This document shows, piece by piece, positions 19,601 to 30,013 of a DNA stretch of 64,000 bases. The stretch comes from an uncultured Piscirickettsiaceae bacterium (GTDB lineage Bacteria > Pseudomonadota > Gammaproteobacteria > Methylococcales > Cycloclasticaceae): positions 1 through 64,000 of the forward strand of contig CAJXSK010000007.1 of NCBI GenBank assembly GCA_913061075.1, read 5' to 3'. The notes below the pieces were generated by a model, which was not told where the DNA came from, searched no databases, and saw nothing but the letters and a program-made list of their open reading frames with translations. A program made the translations under genes and the position numbers. Position 1 is the first letter of the stretch. Each line of letters begins with the position of its first letter.

Positions 19601-21108
19601 AAAAAATAACGCATAGATTTGGAAAAGGCACAGTTCCTATCATTATGATCACTGCGCTTGATAATGAAGCATCAATCAACAAAGCGTTTGAAGTAGGGTC
19701 TTCAGACTATATATCTAAACCCATTAACTTTTCTCTATTCAAACACCGTGTTGAGCGACTGTTGTCTGCCAAACATGCAGAAAGTCAAATATCTGACTTG
19801 GCGTACAAGGACCCGTTAACCGGGCTAATTAACAGAAATTTATTTTCCAAACAAACGGCTGAAGTACTTTCTGCTCATGAGAGAAAAGATAAAGTGTTAG
19901 CACTCATGTTTCTTGATTTAAATCGTTTCAAACTGGTTAACGATTCATATGGCCATGAAGCTGGTGATTTATTACTTAAAGTCGTGTCTGAACGTTTAAC
20001 GAGAAGCGTCCGAACTAATGACATTGTTTCTCGTTTTGGTGGTGATGAGTTTGTTATCGCACTGACCGATATTAAATCAACAACCAACATTGAAAGTTTA
20101 GCAAAAAAGATACAATCGAATTTAACCAGACCTTTTGTTTTTTTAGGTAAAGAAATGCATATTGGAACAAGTATTGGGATTAGCGTTTCATCAACCACAC
20201 AAAAAACTAATATTAGCACGCTCATTAAGAATGCTGATATTGCCATGTATAAGTCAAAAGAAAATAAAAAGCCGTACGTTTTTTACGACCAAGCCATGGA
20301 AGATAGTGTTAACAATCGCTTAACCATTGAAAATGACTTAAGGGGTGCCATTGAACGAGATGAACTTAAAGTTTTTTATCAACCTCAATTTAATATAGCC
20401 ACAGGTGAATTGGTTGGAATGGAAGCATTAATTCGTTGGCTTCATCCTGAAAAAGGGCTTATTCCACCGGACAATTTTATTGGATTATCAGAAGAAACAG
20501 GGCAAATACATTTAATCGGCGAATGGGTATTAGAAACAGCGTGTAATTGCCTAAAAGGATGGCTTGACCAAGGCGCACAACCTATCACCGTTGCTGTTAA
20601 CTTATCGGCCCACCAATTAGGTGACGATAAAATCGTAGACAAAGTTACTTCCATTGTCGAAAGAACTGAATTACCCAAGCACTTACTTGAGTTGGAAATT
20701 ACCGAAGGTTCTGTTATGAACAACGAAGAAGCGGTGATAGAAAAACTAGGTATTTTTAAGAAAATGGGTGTTAAATTAGCTATTGACGATTTTGGCACCG
20801 GTTACTCTTCATTGAGTTACCTTAAACGTTTCCCCATTAATTTACTTAAAATTGATCGGTCTTTTGTGATGAACAGCCTAACGGATAGAGTAGATGCAGA
20901 TATCATTAGAACCATCATCATCTTGGCACACAGTATGGGTGTAGACGTCATCGCCGAAGGCATTGAGACCAAAGAACAATGTGACTTGCTTGAAAGTCTT
21001 AATTGTGACTTAGTACAAGGCTATATGTTCGGAAAACCCATGCCTGCAGAAGATTTTGAAGAAATGTTTTTCCCACAATTGAAAAAAAATATAACACGTA
21101 CAATTTGA
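16624..21108 (+). CDS. Hybrid sensor kinase fused to GGDEF and EAL domains (CHASE8-HAMP-HisKA-HATPase-REC-REC-HPt-REC-GGDEF-EAL)
   Basis: This 1494-residue protein combines a complete phosphorelay with c-di-GMP enzymes. Membrane segments lie near 16-38 and 182-204 around a CHASE8-like periplasmic domain, followed by HAMP. The kinase has [11 protein letters not shown] (phospho-His about 279) and an ATPase domain with DTGIGIP and [13 protein letters not shown]1 (about 518-640) is degenerate. REC2 has phospho-Asp in [10 protein letters not shown] (about 711), HPt has [11 protein letters not shown] (about 853), and REC3 has [10 protein letters not shown] (about 980). The GGDEF domain has RFGGDEF (about 1138), and the EAL domain has MEALIRW (about 1267) and DDFGTGYSS. 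Both enzyme motifs look intact. It starts three bases after the binding-protein gene, suggesting that ligand binding controls c-di-GMP. Confidence 0.93.
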   Translation: MNNSPLHTFTHSTFRRLLASTYVVGTILLIIIATLVTSNLSSQSVQESLNKTGIQLVGSFAENSRLALLYQSEDEAKLIVDSMLAFPDILQAGVYDDKGKPIYLSHEGIKRLAISTKGEKEKLLDIETDSEWIYSSPVFTTYDNEDEPYFDDSFEPQLLGYVQLKVGKGTLAQLKQDFYIYNFLVIGILAMIVLWVLLIVTSRVTKPIHHLAESMQTAASEGKFIEANRGTTQDIVRMERAFNNLMKILQKRQSELQVTRDLALEAAKVKGEFAANVSHELRTPLNGISGMLELLSEMSLSVQQQQYIEVASSSADSLLELIDDVLDFSVYDQKDINFNNKSFNIQKILEEFTSLLSPQAHQKNISIAYFIDDDVPINIISDSARLQQILHNLLGNAIKFTQEGDVSISVSKHASDSDDFSLLFEITDTGIGIPIEAQEKVFEAFSQADSTTTREYGGTGLGLAICKQLVTLFGGEIGVNSSVEAGSTFWFTIQTEIDDEANASLIALQNIEPVNQRILYVGDNDLCKRFMAKHLNNLSYTADFVSNGNAALRKAREEVANKTPYDFIIIDELRIGLKQQALAKAINADKTLNASNVVLTIKNSTNNAEQTTLENELYSLTKPVREGDLLTLLTQDNHKLQAPQQNDFNQKQPSQPEFDDARILVVEDNRANQLVAKAMLERFKCHISLTNNGKEAIEIASRSTFDLIFMDCQMPEMDGYEATYQLRKLEEKGNHTTIVAMTANKQEGDREKCLAVGMDDFLSKPLKLEKLATILTKWLSKSTNDISIVSQEESNVVNNSVIDEEIYTYLEETLGGDIQTVLELFIEDTPGYLTQLEYGLKNTDLTVLSSAAHTLKSSAANFGATQLSNACEAMERACSYNDTDSLLLVYKRIDFETEQVIKAVEFKLNPDKNLKRDSDRNSSVMDPDTKKILVIDDDRTARFTLKKTLEKQGYLVDEAISGDQALQYCERIQPDLIIVDAMMPGIDGFETCEKITHRFGKGTVPIIMITALDNEASINKAFEVGSSDYISKPINFSLFKHRVERLLSAKHAESQISDLAYKDPLTGLINRNLFSKQTAEVLSAHERKDKVLALMFLDLNRFKLVNDSYGHEAGDLLLKVVSERLTRSVRTNDIVSRFGGDEFVIALTDIKSTTNIESLAKKIQSNLTRPFVFLGKEMHIGTSIGISVSSTTQKTNISTLIKNADIAMYKSKENKKPYVFYDQAMEDSVNNRLTIENDLRGAIERDELKVFYQPQFNIATGELVGMEALIRWLHPEKGLIPPDNFIGLSEETGQIHLIGEWVLETACNCLKGWLDQGAQPITVAVNLSAHQLGDDKIVDKVTSIVERTELPKHLLELEITEGSVMNNEEAVIEKLGIFKKMGVKLAIDDFGTGYSSLSYLKRFPINLLKIDRSFVMNSLTDRVDADIIRTIIILAHSMGVDVIAEGIETKEQCDLLESLNCDLVQGYMFGKPMPAEDFEEMFFPQLKKNITRTI

Positions 21109-21146
21109 TACAATAAGGTCTTACTTTAAGCAACCTCTTAAATAAA

Positions 21147-22670
21147 ATGACCCTAATTAAGCAGAACGATCTTATTGAAAGCGTCGCAGCGGCATTCCAA
21201 TTTATTTCTTACTATCATCCTAAAGATTACATCCAAGCACTTGGCAAAGCCTATGACCTAGAAGAGTCACCTGCGGCCAAAGATGCAATGGCTCAGATTC
21301 TTTTAAATTCTCGCATGTGTGCAATGGACCACCGCCCTATTTGCCAAGATACTGGCATTGCTAATCTATTTTTAGAGGTTGGTATGGATGTGCAATGGGA
21401 CGCTACCATGAGCCTTGAAGACATGTGCAACGAAGGCGTTAGACGTGCATACAAACACCCAGATAATGTATTAAGAGCCTCTATTGTCTCTGACCCATTA
21501 GGCGCACGTAAAAACACCGGAGACAACACACCTGCTGTTGTCCATATGAAGATTGTTCCTGGTAATAGCGTTAGCGTTCATGTTGCAGCTAAAGGTGGCG
21601 GTTCTGAAAACAAATCAAAATTCGTCATGCTAAACCCAAGTGACAGCCTCGTTGACTGGGTGCTTAAAACTGTTCCTACTATGGGTGCTGGCTGGTGCCC
21701 ACCCGGTATTTTAGGTATTGGTGTTGGCGGCACGGCTGAAATGGCCATGAAGCTGGCTAAAGAGTCATTGATGCAACACATCGACATTCAAGAACTAAAA
21801 GATCGTGGCCCAAATGATCGCCCTGAAGAACTTCGCTTAGAACTATACGAAAAGGTCAATGCATTAGGTATTGGTGCTCAAGGCCTTGGTGGGCTCACCA
21901 CTGTATTAGATGTAAAAATCAACCATATGCCAACACATGCTGCATCGCTTCCTGTTGCCATGATCCCAAACTGTGCAGCAACAAGGCACGCACACTTTGT
22001 GTTAGATGGTTCAGGCCCCTCATTTATTGAGCCACCAAAACTTGAAGACTGGCCAGATGTTGCATGGGCACCTGATGCACAAACTAAGCACGTTAATCTA
22101 GACACGGTAACCGAACAAGAAGCTCAAGCTTGGCAACCGGGCGACAGATTACTGCTTAGTGGACACATGCTAACAGGGCGAGATGCCGCACATAAACGCA
22201 TTGCCGATATGTTTGCCAAAGGTGAGCCATTACCCGACGGCGTAGATTTTAAAAATCGCTTTATTTACTATGTTGGCCCTGTTGATCCAGTTGAAGGAGA
22301 AGTGGTCGGCCCAGCTGGCCCTACTACAGCTACTCGCATGGATAAATTCACTGAAATGATGCTTGATAAAACCGGCTTGCTTGGCATGATTGGTAAGGCT
22401 GAACGTGGCCCTACGGGTATCGAAGCGATTAAAAAACACAAAGCCACGTATTTAATGGCTGTTGGTGGTGCTGCTTATTTAGTATCCAAAGCAATTAAAG
22501 GCTCAAAAGTCATTGCCTTTGAAGACCTTGGAATGGAAGCCATTCGCGAGTTTTATGTTGAAGACATGCCCGTTACTGTGGCGGTGGATTCTAAAGGAGA
22601 GTCTGTTCACAAAACCGGCCCCGCCTTATGGCAGTCTAAAATTGCTGGCATTCCAATCGTCGCTGGATAG
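21147..22670 (+). CDS. fumA: Class I (iron-sulfur) fumarate hydratase
   Basis: Class I fumarases interconvert fumarate and malate in the TCA cycle using an oxygen-sensitive [4Fe-4S] cluster. The 507-residue protein carries both halves in one chain, as in FumA/FumB. The N-terminal alpha domain has the cluster-type segment RPICQDTGIANLF, plus GAGWCPPGILGIGVGG and MIPNCAATRHAHF. The C-terminal beta domain has LLLSGHMLTGRDAAHKRI, GPTTATRMDKF and MLDKTGLLGMIGKAERG. It begins 38 bases after the hybrid kinase and ends at a bidirectional terminator. In function it fits sucAB and mdh in this window. Confidence 0.96.
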   Translation: MTLIKQNDLIESVAAAFQFISYYHPKDYIQALGKAYDLEESPAAKDAMAQILLNSRMCAMDHRPICQDTGIANLFLEVGMDVQWDATMSLEDMCNEGVRRAYKHPDNVLRASIVSDPLGARKNTGDNTPAVVHMKIVPGNSVSVHVAAKGGGSENKSKFVMLNPSDSLVDWVLKTVPTMGAGWCPPGILGIGVGGTAEMAMKLAKESLMQHIDIQELKDRGPNDRPEELRLELYEKVNALGIGAQGLGGLTTVLDVKINHMPTHAASLPVAMIPNCAATRHAHFVLDGSGPSFIEPPKLEDWPDVAWAPDAQTKHVNLDTVTEQEAQAWQPGDRLLLSGHMLTGRDAAHKRIADMFAKGEPLPDGVDFKNRFIYYVGPVDPVEGEVVGPAGPTTATRMDKFTEMMLDKTGLLGMIGKAERGPTGIEAIKKHKATYLMAVGGAAYLVSKAIKGSKVIAFEDLGMEAIREFYVEDMPVTVAVDSKGESVHKTGPALWQSKIAGIPIVAG

Positions 22671-22687
22671 ATATCGTTGTCATAAAA

Positions 22688-22716
22688 AAGCCAAGCATAG
22701 AAGCTTGGCTTTTTTT
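22688..22716. terminator. Bidirectional Rho-independent terminator between fumA and parC
   Basis: Nine-base arms AAGCCAAGC (22688-22696) and GCTTGGCTT (22703-22711) with a six-base loop are followed by seven T on the plus strand and preceded by six A. The hairpin therefore terminates fumA rightward and parC leftward. Confidence 0.92.
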
Positions 22717-22735
22717 ATGTCACGCATTCAAATCA

Positions 22736-24979
22736 TTAATCTTTAGTCACCAACTCAATACCATCCGGATTTTGATAGCCTCTTGGCAACTTTGTACCAC
22801 GTTGCGCCCTTTTACCTCTGTATGCGTCCAAATCAGAGAGTTTTAAATTAATATGGCGTTTACCCGCATTAATACGAATAGCTTGCCCTTCACTCACTAC
22901 ACAGAATCCCATCATGCAATCATCACCCGATTTTAAATCTTTACCCGGCACCTGAATCAACTTATTCCCCTTACCTCGGCTAAGTTCGGGCACTGCAGAA
23001 GCAGGAAAAATCAACAAGCGGCCCTGTTTGCTGATAATGGCGACTAATCCATCATTCGATTCAAATAATGCAGGAGAAAGCAGCTTAGCCCCTTGAGGTA
23101 ATGATATCAAAGCCTTGCCTGCTTTATTTTTTGTTTGCAAGCCACTGATGTTTGTTACGAAACCATATCCAGCATCAGATGCCAACATAATCAACTCATC
23201 TTTACCTGCTATAACGTTTGTAAACATTGCACCGGCTGGTGGCTTCAAACTACCCGTTATTGGCTCGCCTTGCCCACGTGCCGACGGTAAACCATGAACG
23301 GGTAAATTATAAACTCTACCCGTTGAATCTAGAAAATAGACCAAACTATTACTGCGGCCTTTTGCAGAGGCTAAATATTCATCGCCCGACCTAAACGTTA
23401 AGCTTTTCGGGTCAATATCATGGCCTTTAGCCGCACGCACCCAACCTTTTTGAGAAATAACAATCGTCATTGGTTCATTCGGAATCAAGGCACGCTCGTC
23501 CAAAGCCTGCGCTGATTGGCGGCTAACAATTGGTGAGCGCCTAGCGTCACCATACAGTTCAGCATCCGCCTGAATTTCATTTTTTACGAGTGTTCTTAAC
23601 CGTTGTTTAGAATTAAGTATTTTCTCTAAATAATCACGTTCTTTTGCTAATTCATCTTGTTCCGCACGAATTTTAAATTCTTCTAATTTCGCTAATTGAC
23701 GTAATTTTATTTCAAGAATCGCATGCGCCTGAACATCGGTGATGCCGAAACGTACCATCATCGCTTCTTTTGGCTTTTCTTCTTCGCGGATAATCTTGAT
23801 TACTTCATCAATATTCAAATACGCAATTAACAACCCATCTAAAATATGTAAACGATCATTAACTTTATCTAATCGATAATCTAAGCGTTTCCTAACTGTT
23901 TCTATACGGTAACTTAGCCATTCAGTTAATAATACTTTTAAGTTTTTAACTTGCGGTTTTCCACTCAAGCCAATTACGTTGAAGTTAACACGATAGGTAC
24001 GTTCTAAATCTGTGGTAGCGAAAAGGTGCGACATTAATTGTTCAATATCGACACGATTCGAACGGGGAACAATCACTAAGCGTGTTGGGTTTTCGTGATC
24101 AGATTCATCTCGCAAATCTTCAACAATAGGTAATTTCTTAGCGCGCATTTGTGCCGCTATTTGTTCTAATACTTTTGCGCCAGATACTTGATATGGCAAT
24201 GCGGTAACAATAATTTGCCCTTGTTCCATCTCATATCGAGCACGGGCACGTAGGCTGCCCATACCCTTTTCGTACATTGACCTTATATCTTCACGCGAGG
24301 TTATGACTTCTGCTTCTGTCGGAAAATCTGGGCCTTTAATATGCTCCATTAAGGTATCAATATCCGCTTTTGGCTCATCTAACAAGCGAATACAAGCAGT
24401 GGCCACTTCATTCAAATTATGCGGTGGAATATCCGTCGACATACCCACAGCAATACCTGTTACTCCATTCAATAATAAGTTTGGTAAACGGGCTGGAAGC
24501 AAAACAGGCTCTTGCAAGGTGCCATCAAAGTTATCTGTCCAATCAACCGTACCCAACCCCAGCTCACTCAACAAACTGTTTGAATACGGTGCAAGGCGAG
24601 ATTCGGTATAACGCATCGCCGCGAATGATTTTGGATCATCTGGTGAACCCCAGTTGCCCTGCCCATCAACTAATGGATAACGGTAAGCAAAGGGTTGTGC
24701 CATATGCACCATTGCTTCATAACAGGCTGTATCCCCATGCGGATGAAACTTACCTAATACATCCCCCACCGTTCTTGCGGACTTTTTAAACTTGGCGTTG
24801 TTTGACAAACCTAATTCAGACATCGCGTACACGATACGACGCTGTACAGGTTTTAAGCCATCAGCAATATGTGGTAACGCACGGTCCAAAATCACGTACA
24901 TGGAATAATCCAAATAGGCTTTTTCAGTAAACGTTTTTAGCGGCAGCGTTTCAATATTTTCAAACTGTGTTGTACTCAT
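22736..24979 (-). CDS. parC: DNA topoisomerase IV subunit A
   Basis: ParC is the cutting subunit of topoisomerase IV, which decatenates daughter chromosomes. The 747-residue protein has the start [20 protein letters not shown], the active-site tyrosine in AMRYTESRL, and the quinolone-region motif [17 protein letters not shown]. That motif has Thr where E. coli ParC has Ser80. The C-terminal beta-pinwheel is shorter than that of GyrA, with the segment [10 protein letters not shown]-like [15 protein letters not shown] at the end. parE lies nine bases upstream in the same operon. Confidence 0.97.
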   Translation of the reverse strand: MSTTQFENIETLPLKTFTEKAYLDYSMYVILDRALPHIADGLKPVQRRIVYAMSELGLSNNAKFKKSARTVGDVLGKFHPHGDTACYEAMVHMAQPFAYRYPLVDGQGNWGSPDDPKSFAAMRYTESRLAPYSNSLLSELGLGTVDWTDNFDGTLQEPVLLPARLPNLLLNGVTGIAVGMSTDIPPHNLNEVATACIRLLDEPKADIDTLMEHIKGPDFPTEAEVITSREDIRSMYEKGMGSLRARARYEMEQGQIIVTALPYQVSGAKVLEQIAAQMRAKKLPIVEDLRDESDHENPTRLVIVPRSNRVDIEQLMSHLFATTDLERTYRVNFNVIGLSGKPQVKNLKVLLTEWLSYRIETVRKRLDYRLDKVNDRLHILDGLLIAYLNIDEVIKIIREEEKPKEAMMVRFGITDVQAHAILEIKLRQLAKLEEFKIRAEQDELAKERDYLEKILNSKQRLRTLVKNEIQADAELYGDARRSPIVSRQSAQALDERALIPNEPMTIVISQKGWVRAAKGHDIDPKSLTFRSGDEYLASAKGRSNSLVYFLDSTGRVYNLPVHGLPSARGQGEPITGSLKPPAGAMFTNVIAGKDELIMLASDAGYGFVTNISGLQTKNKAGKALISLPQGAKLLSPALFESNDGLVAIISKQGRLLIFPASAVPELSRGKGNKLIQVPGKDLKSGDDCMMGFCVVSEGQAIRINAGKRHINLKLSDLDAYRGKRAQRGTKLPRGYQNPDGIELVTKD

Positions 24980-24988
24980 AATAATCTC

Positions 24989-26875
24989 TTAAAGTTCTGC
25001 CAAGTTGCCGCTTTCTTCAAGCCACGCTTTACGGTCTGATGCGCGTTTTTTGGCTAACAACATATCCATTTTTGCATGTGTTGCGTCACCGGGGTGCATT
25101 TCTAAACGGACAAGGCGACGTGTATCAGGATCAAGCGTTGTTACGCGTAATTGAGCTGGGTTCATTTCACCCAGCCCTTTAAATCGCTGAACGTTAATTT
25201 TGCCTTTTAATTTCTCAGCGGCAATTCGGTCTAACACCCCTTCTTTTTCGGCATCGTCTAGTGCGTAAAACACCTGTTTACCCACGTCTACTCGATACAG
25301 CGGTGGCATTGCCACATAAATATGCCCTGCTTCAACTAACGGTGCAAAGTGGCGTACAAATAATGCACATAACAAGGTCGCAATGTGTAGACCATCAGAA
25401 TCCGCATCGGCCAGAATACACACCTTGTTATAGCGTAATGATTTTAAATTAGGTGAGCCCGGCTCCACACCAATCGCTATTGAAATATTGTGTACTTCTT
25501 CAGATGCTAAAACATCAACGGGGTCAACTTCCCAAGTATTTAAAATTTTACCCCTAAGCGGCATAATGGCTTGGAATTCACGGTCACGCGCTTGTTTTGC
25601 AGAACCACCCGCCGAATCCCCTTCCACTAAAAACAATTCTGAACGGTAAGAATCCTGTGATGAACAATCAGCCAGTTTGCCGGGTAATGCAGGGCCACTC
25701 GTAACCTTTTTGCGAATAACCTTTTTTCCAGCACGCTGTCTATTTTGTGCTCGTTGAATAGCAATTTGGGCAATTTCTTCACCAATCGCTGGGTGTTGGT
25801 TTAGCCACAAACTAAAACTGTCTTTCGCCACGCCCGACACAAAGGCTGCACATTCACGCGATGTTAAGCGTTCTTTTGTTTGGCCTGAAAACTGTGGGTC
25901 TTCTAGTTTTATAGAAAGCACGTAATGACAACGCTCCCAGACATCATCTGGCGTAATTTTTACACCACGGGGTAATAATGATTGGAATTCGCAAAATTCC
26001 CGAACCGCCTCCGTTAACCCTGTGCGCAAACCATTAACATGCGTACCACCTTGTGATGTTGGCACCAAGTTTACATAACTTTCAGTGATTCCTTCACCTG
26101 CGTCAGATGACCATGCTACTGCCCATTCAACAGACTCTCGCTCACTACTCGCACCCCATACAAACCCTTCTGGCGGTAATAGTGTTAAATGCTCTAATTC
26201 ACCTAATAAGTAATCAGTGAGTCCATTCTCATAAAACCACTCGAATTTTTCGGCATTAATTTCATCATTTAAATTAATACGTAACCCAGGACATAACACC
26301 GCTTTTGCCCGTAGCACATGCTTTAATTTAGGCATCGAGATATTAACAGAATCAAAATATTGAGCATCGGGTTTAAAACGGACAGATGTGCCTGTGTTTC
26401 GTTGCCCAACCGTTCCTAGTTCTACTAAATCCGACACCTTGTCGCCGTTCTCAAATGCCATATGAAAACGCTTCCCCTCGCGTTTAACTTCAACATCAAC
26501 ACGCGTTGACAAGGCATTCACAACAGAAATTCCTACACCGTGTAAACCACCTGAAAACTGATAATTTTTATTTGAAAACTTACCGCCCGCATGCAGCCTC
26601 GTTAAAATCAACTCTATGCCTGGCACACCATGTTCTGGGTGAATATCCACAGGCATGCCACGGCCGTCATCTACAATTGCAATTGAACCGTCTTTAAAAA
26701 CAGTTACGTCGATTTGTGATGCAAAACCGGCTATTGCCTCATCAACACTGTTATCCAACACCTCTTGGACAAGGTGATTTGGCCTCACTGTATCGGTATA
26801 CATACCGGGACGTTTTTTAACCGGGTCAAGCCCGCTTAACACCTCAATATCAGAGGCACTGTATTGCTCACTCAT
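24989..26875 (-). CDS. parE: DNA topoisomerase IV subunit B
   Basis: ParE is the ATPase subunit. The 628-residue protein has the GHKL ATPase motifs EVLDNSVDEAIAG, DDGRGMPVDIHPEHG and SGGLHGVGISVVNALS. The TOPRIM metal-binding region is shown by LVEGDSAGGSAKQARDR and LADADSDGLHIATLL, and GLGEMNPAQL marks the C-terminal end. The length fits ParE, not GyrB (about 800). It is co-directional with parC. A 168-base AT-rich region separates it from the divergent GGDEF-EAL gene. Confidence 0.97.
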   Translation of the reverse strand: MSEQYSASDIEVLSGLDPVKKRPGMYTDTVRPNHLVQEVLDNSVDEAIAGFASQIDVTVFKDGSIAIVDDGRGMPVDIHPEHGVPGIELILTRLHAGGKFSNKNYQFSGGLHGVGISVVNALSTRVDVEVKREGKRFHMAFENGDKVSDLVELGTVGQRNTGTSVRFKPDAQYFDSVNISMPKLKHVLRAKAVLCPGLRINLNDEINAEKFEWFYENGLTDYLLGELEHLTLLPPEGFVWGASSERESVEWAVAWSSDAGEGITESYVNLVPTSQGGTHVNGLRTGLTEAVREFCEFQSLLPRGVKITPDDVWERCHYVLSIKLEDPQFSGQTKERLTSRECAAFVSGVAKDSFSLWLNQHPAIGEEIAQIAIQRAQNRQRAGKKVIRKKVTSGPALPGKLADCSSQDSYRSELFLVEGDSAGGSAKQARDREFQAIMPLRGKILNTWEVDPVDVLASEEVHNISIAIGVEPGSPNLKSLRYNKVCILADADSDGLHIATLLCALFVRHFAPLVEAGHIYVAMPPLYRVDVGKQVFYALDDAEKEGVLDRIAAEKLKGKINVQRFKGLGEMNPAQLRVTTLDPDTRRLVRLEMHPGDATHAKMDMLLAKKRASDRKAWLEESGNLAEL

Positions 26876-27043
26876 AAACTATTTATTTATTAAATTAAAG
26901 GTGAAATTATTCGCACAAAGCATACGCAGTTCAACATTTTCACACAATCATTAAGTTAAGAATATTTCAGGCTTAATAACAAAATAACTTTATAGATAGT
27001 CTATTATTAACTAAGGACTTTAGCGTTTTTTTACACGGAAATT

Positions 27044-30013
27044 ATGAGATTTAAAGAGCTACTTGATAAAGTTGATGAGACACTGGCCTTACCGCTAGCC
27101 GAACATCACAGGTTAAAAATTATACTACGCGATACGTTGACGGCCTTAGATGCTGGTCGCTGTTGGTTAATGTACCCCTGTGAAGTTAATGCTGAAAAAT
27201 ACCTAATACCTATTGAAGAAACAACACCTGAGTATCCTGGTGCTAATCAGCTCAAAACATACAGACCCGTCAACCCAATTTGTAACCACATAGCAGAACA
27301 AACATTATCGTCGACATCGGCCATCGATTATAAAATAGCATCGCTTGAAGATGAAGGTTTAGCTGGTATATACGAACAGTTTAAAATACAAAACCAAATG
27401 TCGTGCATTGTAGAGGCTGACAATAATGATAAATGGGCCTTTGGAGTACACCATTGTGAAACCAATCACCAGTATTCAGACGAAGACAAACAAATATTAA
27501 CAGCCGTTTCAGAAAAAATTAAAGGCTCCGTTACTCACCTCTTCAACATACCCTCCTTAATCAATGCTGCCGAATTATCCAGTGAATTACTTGATAATAG
27601 CCCATTAGCTCAGGTTATTTACGATGCCGACAAAAACCTAGTTTATGCAAATAAAGTCTATTGCACATTAAATGGCCGCCCACTTAGTGAATTAATTAAT
27701 CAACATGGTCAACAATTTTTATCTAAAGAAAGTAAATCATTGTTTGAGCAGTTTTTTAGTAACCTAAATATTAACGGGCATGCCTTCGTTCAAGGCAAAA
27801 AAATCACCGGTGCAGGTAATGAAATTCATGTCGAAAATACGGGGTCTATCATTAACTATAACGGTAAAACGCATTATCTTATTACCTCTGTAGATACCAC
27901 TGCTCAAATTGAAGCTAAAAATGCTTTAAGTGAAACACTAGATATTCAACATGCTATTTTTGAAGCATCTGATGATGGTTTACTTGTTGAAGATATCAAC
28001 AGGAAAGTAATAACCATCAACCAAAATTTTTACACATTTTTTGAAATACCCCCACCTAACACTAATAATATAGAGACCTTAGACCTTTTGGGAAAAGGTT
28101 TACCTGTTATTAAAAACGCTGATGAAATTGGCCCCGTCGTCTCTCATTTATCAGCAACAAATAAAGAACGAATTGTGCATAACATTTACTTGCTAAATGG
28201 CACCGTCTTAGAAATGGATTCCTTTCCACTCATTCACAATAAAAAGATTAAAGGACGTGTTTGGTATTTTAAAAACATTACTGGCATAACACAGTCCACA
28301 AACAAGCTTGAAGATACGTTGGATATACAGCGCGCCATTATGGAAGCATCTGACGATGGTTTGTTGGTAGAAGATAACAACAGAAATGTGATTACAATAA
28401 ACCCCGTTTTTCTTGATACATTTAATATTGTAAAGCGCGGAAATACATTAATAGGAAAGCCAACTCTTAATGTGCTCCAGCTAGGCGCTGAGGTTATATC
28501 CAATATTGAAGACATTGCCAGCATAGTAACCGACGTTAAGCCGCTATCGATAGAAAAAATCGCTTCCCTTATCCATTTGAACGATGGTCGTGTGTTAGAT
28601 ATGACATCCTTCCCCTTGCATCGAAGCAAAACCATTCATGGACGCGTTTGGTATTTTAAAGACATCACGGAAAAACATCGTTTAACGTCTAAACTCGGTT
28701 TTGAGGCAACTCACGATCCATTAACAAAATTAATAAACCGACGTGGATTTGACGAAATATTAAAACAAAACATCAATCAAACTAAAATTGATAACGGTTT
28801 GCACGCCTTACTGTACTTGGATTTAGACCGCTTTAAAATCATTAACGATAGCTCAGGCCATGGCGCTGGTGATGTCGCATTGATTGAAGTTAGCCAAATC
28901 ATAAAACACTTGTTACGTAAGGCAGACACTCTATCTCGTGTGGGCGGTGACGAATTTTGTATTCTTTTGCATGATTGCTCTTTATCTGTTGCCCAAACTA
29001 TTGGAGAAAAAATACGTAAGGCTATTGACGATTTCACATTTGTTTGGGAAAAAAATGAATTTAGCTTGGGTGTCAGTATCGGCATCATCAGCCTAGACAT
29101 CACCATTGAGTCTTATGAGCAGGCATTAAACCTTGCCGACACATCGTGTTATCTAGCCAAAGAAGAAGGCAGGAACTGTATTCATATCCACACCTCGTCA
29201 GATCAAGTAGTTTTACAACGGTTACAACAAGGGAATATTGTTAGCCAAATTCAAGACGCATTAAAAACCGATAAATTTACGTGTTATGTGCAAAAAATTT
29301 GTTCTTCAAAACTTGTGGGAAATAGCCAACACACCCAGCTATGCAATTACGAAATATTGGTACGCATGCTTGATAATAAAGGCGATATTATTGCACCTTA
29401 CGTTTTTCTACCCCCTGCTGAACGTTACAAATTAATGCATAAAATTGATCATTGGGTAATACGAAATAGCATCCAACAAATGGCTACTATTCAAGATCAA
29501 TTTGGCTGGGTCAGCATTAACTTATCTGGCCAAACAATTGCAGAAGAAAGCACATACAATGTCATTGTAGATGCGATAAAGTGTTCTGGAATGCCTGCTC
29601 AAAAATTATGTTTTGAAATAACAGAAACTGCAGCAATATCTAACCCGCAAGCAGGCATTATTTTTCTTGAAAAGCTTCGAAAACTGGGTTGCAAGGTCGC
29701 TTTAGATGACTTTGGAACGGGGTTATCTTCCTACGAATATTTAAAGAAATTGCCCGTCGATATTCTAAAAATTGATGGCCAATTTATTAAAAATATACTG
29801 GATGATGAACTAGACCTTGCGATGGTAAAATCCATTAATGAAATTGGCCATTTAATGGGCAAAGAAACCATCGGCGAATTCGTGGAAAACGCCGAGATTT
29901 TTGACAAACTAGCTGACATAGGTGTTGATTACGGCCAGGGTTATCATTTACATGTTCCTTGTAGCGTGCAAAGTTTAATAGAAAAACTCCAAGCAACGCG
30001 TGCTACTGGCTAG
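27044..30013 (+). CDS. PAS-PAS-PAS-GGDEF-EAL signalling protein
   Basis: The 989-residue cytoplasmic protein begins with a GAF-like region (about 1-175). Three PAS-type domains follow (about 185-295, 296-422, 423-549), and the last two are near copies with EASDDGLLVED at about 307 and 434. The GGDEF domain (about 550-720) has VGGDEF near 633 and looks active. The C-terminal EAL domain has EIL in place of EAL (about 769) but keeps INLSGQ, EITETA, DDFGTGLSS and DILKIDGQF, so phosphodiesterase activity remains possible. No membrane segment is visible. It is divergent from parE and its stop codon shares the palindrome CTAG with the convergent DUF3501 gene. Confidence 0.93.
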   Translation: MRFKELLDKVDETLALPLAEHHRLKIILRDTLTALDAGRCWLMYPCEVNAEKYLIPIEETTPEYPGANQLKTYRPVNPICNHIAEQTLSSTSAIDYKIASLEDEGLAGIYEQFKIQNQMSCIVEADNNDKWAFGVHHCETNHQYSDEDKQILTAVSEKIKGSVTHLFNIPSLINAAELSSELLDNSPLAQVIYDADKNLVYANKVYCTLNGRPLSELINQHGQQFLSKESKSLFEQFFSNLNINGHAFVQGKKITGAGNEIHVENTGSIINYNGKTHYLITSVDTTAQIEAKNALSETLDIQHAIFEASDDGLLVEDINRKVITINQNFYTFFEIPPPNTNNIETLDLLGKGLPVIKNADEIGPVVSHLSATNKERIVHNIYLLNGTVLEMDSFPLIHNKKIKGRVWYFKNITGITQSTNKLEDTLDIQRAIMEASDDGLLVEDNNRNVITINPVFLDTFNIVKRGNTLIGKPTLNVLQLGAEVISNIEDIASIVTDVKPLSIEKIASLIHLNDGRVLDMTSFPLHRSKTIHGRVWYFKDITEKHRLTSKLGFEATHDPLTKLINRRGFDEILKQNINQTKIDNGLHALLYLDLDRFKIINDSSGHGAGDVALIEVSQIIKHLLRKADTLSRVGGDEFCILLHDCSLSVAQTIGEKIRKAIDDFTFVWEKNEFSLGVSIGIISLDITIESYEQALNLADTSCYLAKEEGRNCIHIHTSSDQVVLQRLQQGNIVSQIQDALKTDKFTCYVQKICSSKLVGNSQHTQLCNYEILVRMLDNKGDIIAPYVFLPPAERYKLMHKIDHWVIRNSIQQMATIQDQFGWVSINLSGQTIAEESTYNVIVDAIKCSGMPAQKLCFEITETAAISNPQAGIIFLEKLRKLGCKVALDDFGTGLSSYEYLKKLPVDILKIDGQFIKNILDDELDLAMVKSINEIGHLMGKETIGEFVENAEIFDKLADIGVDYGQGYHLHVPCSVQSLIEKLQATRATG

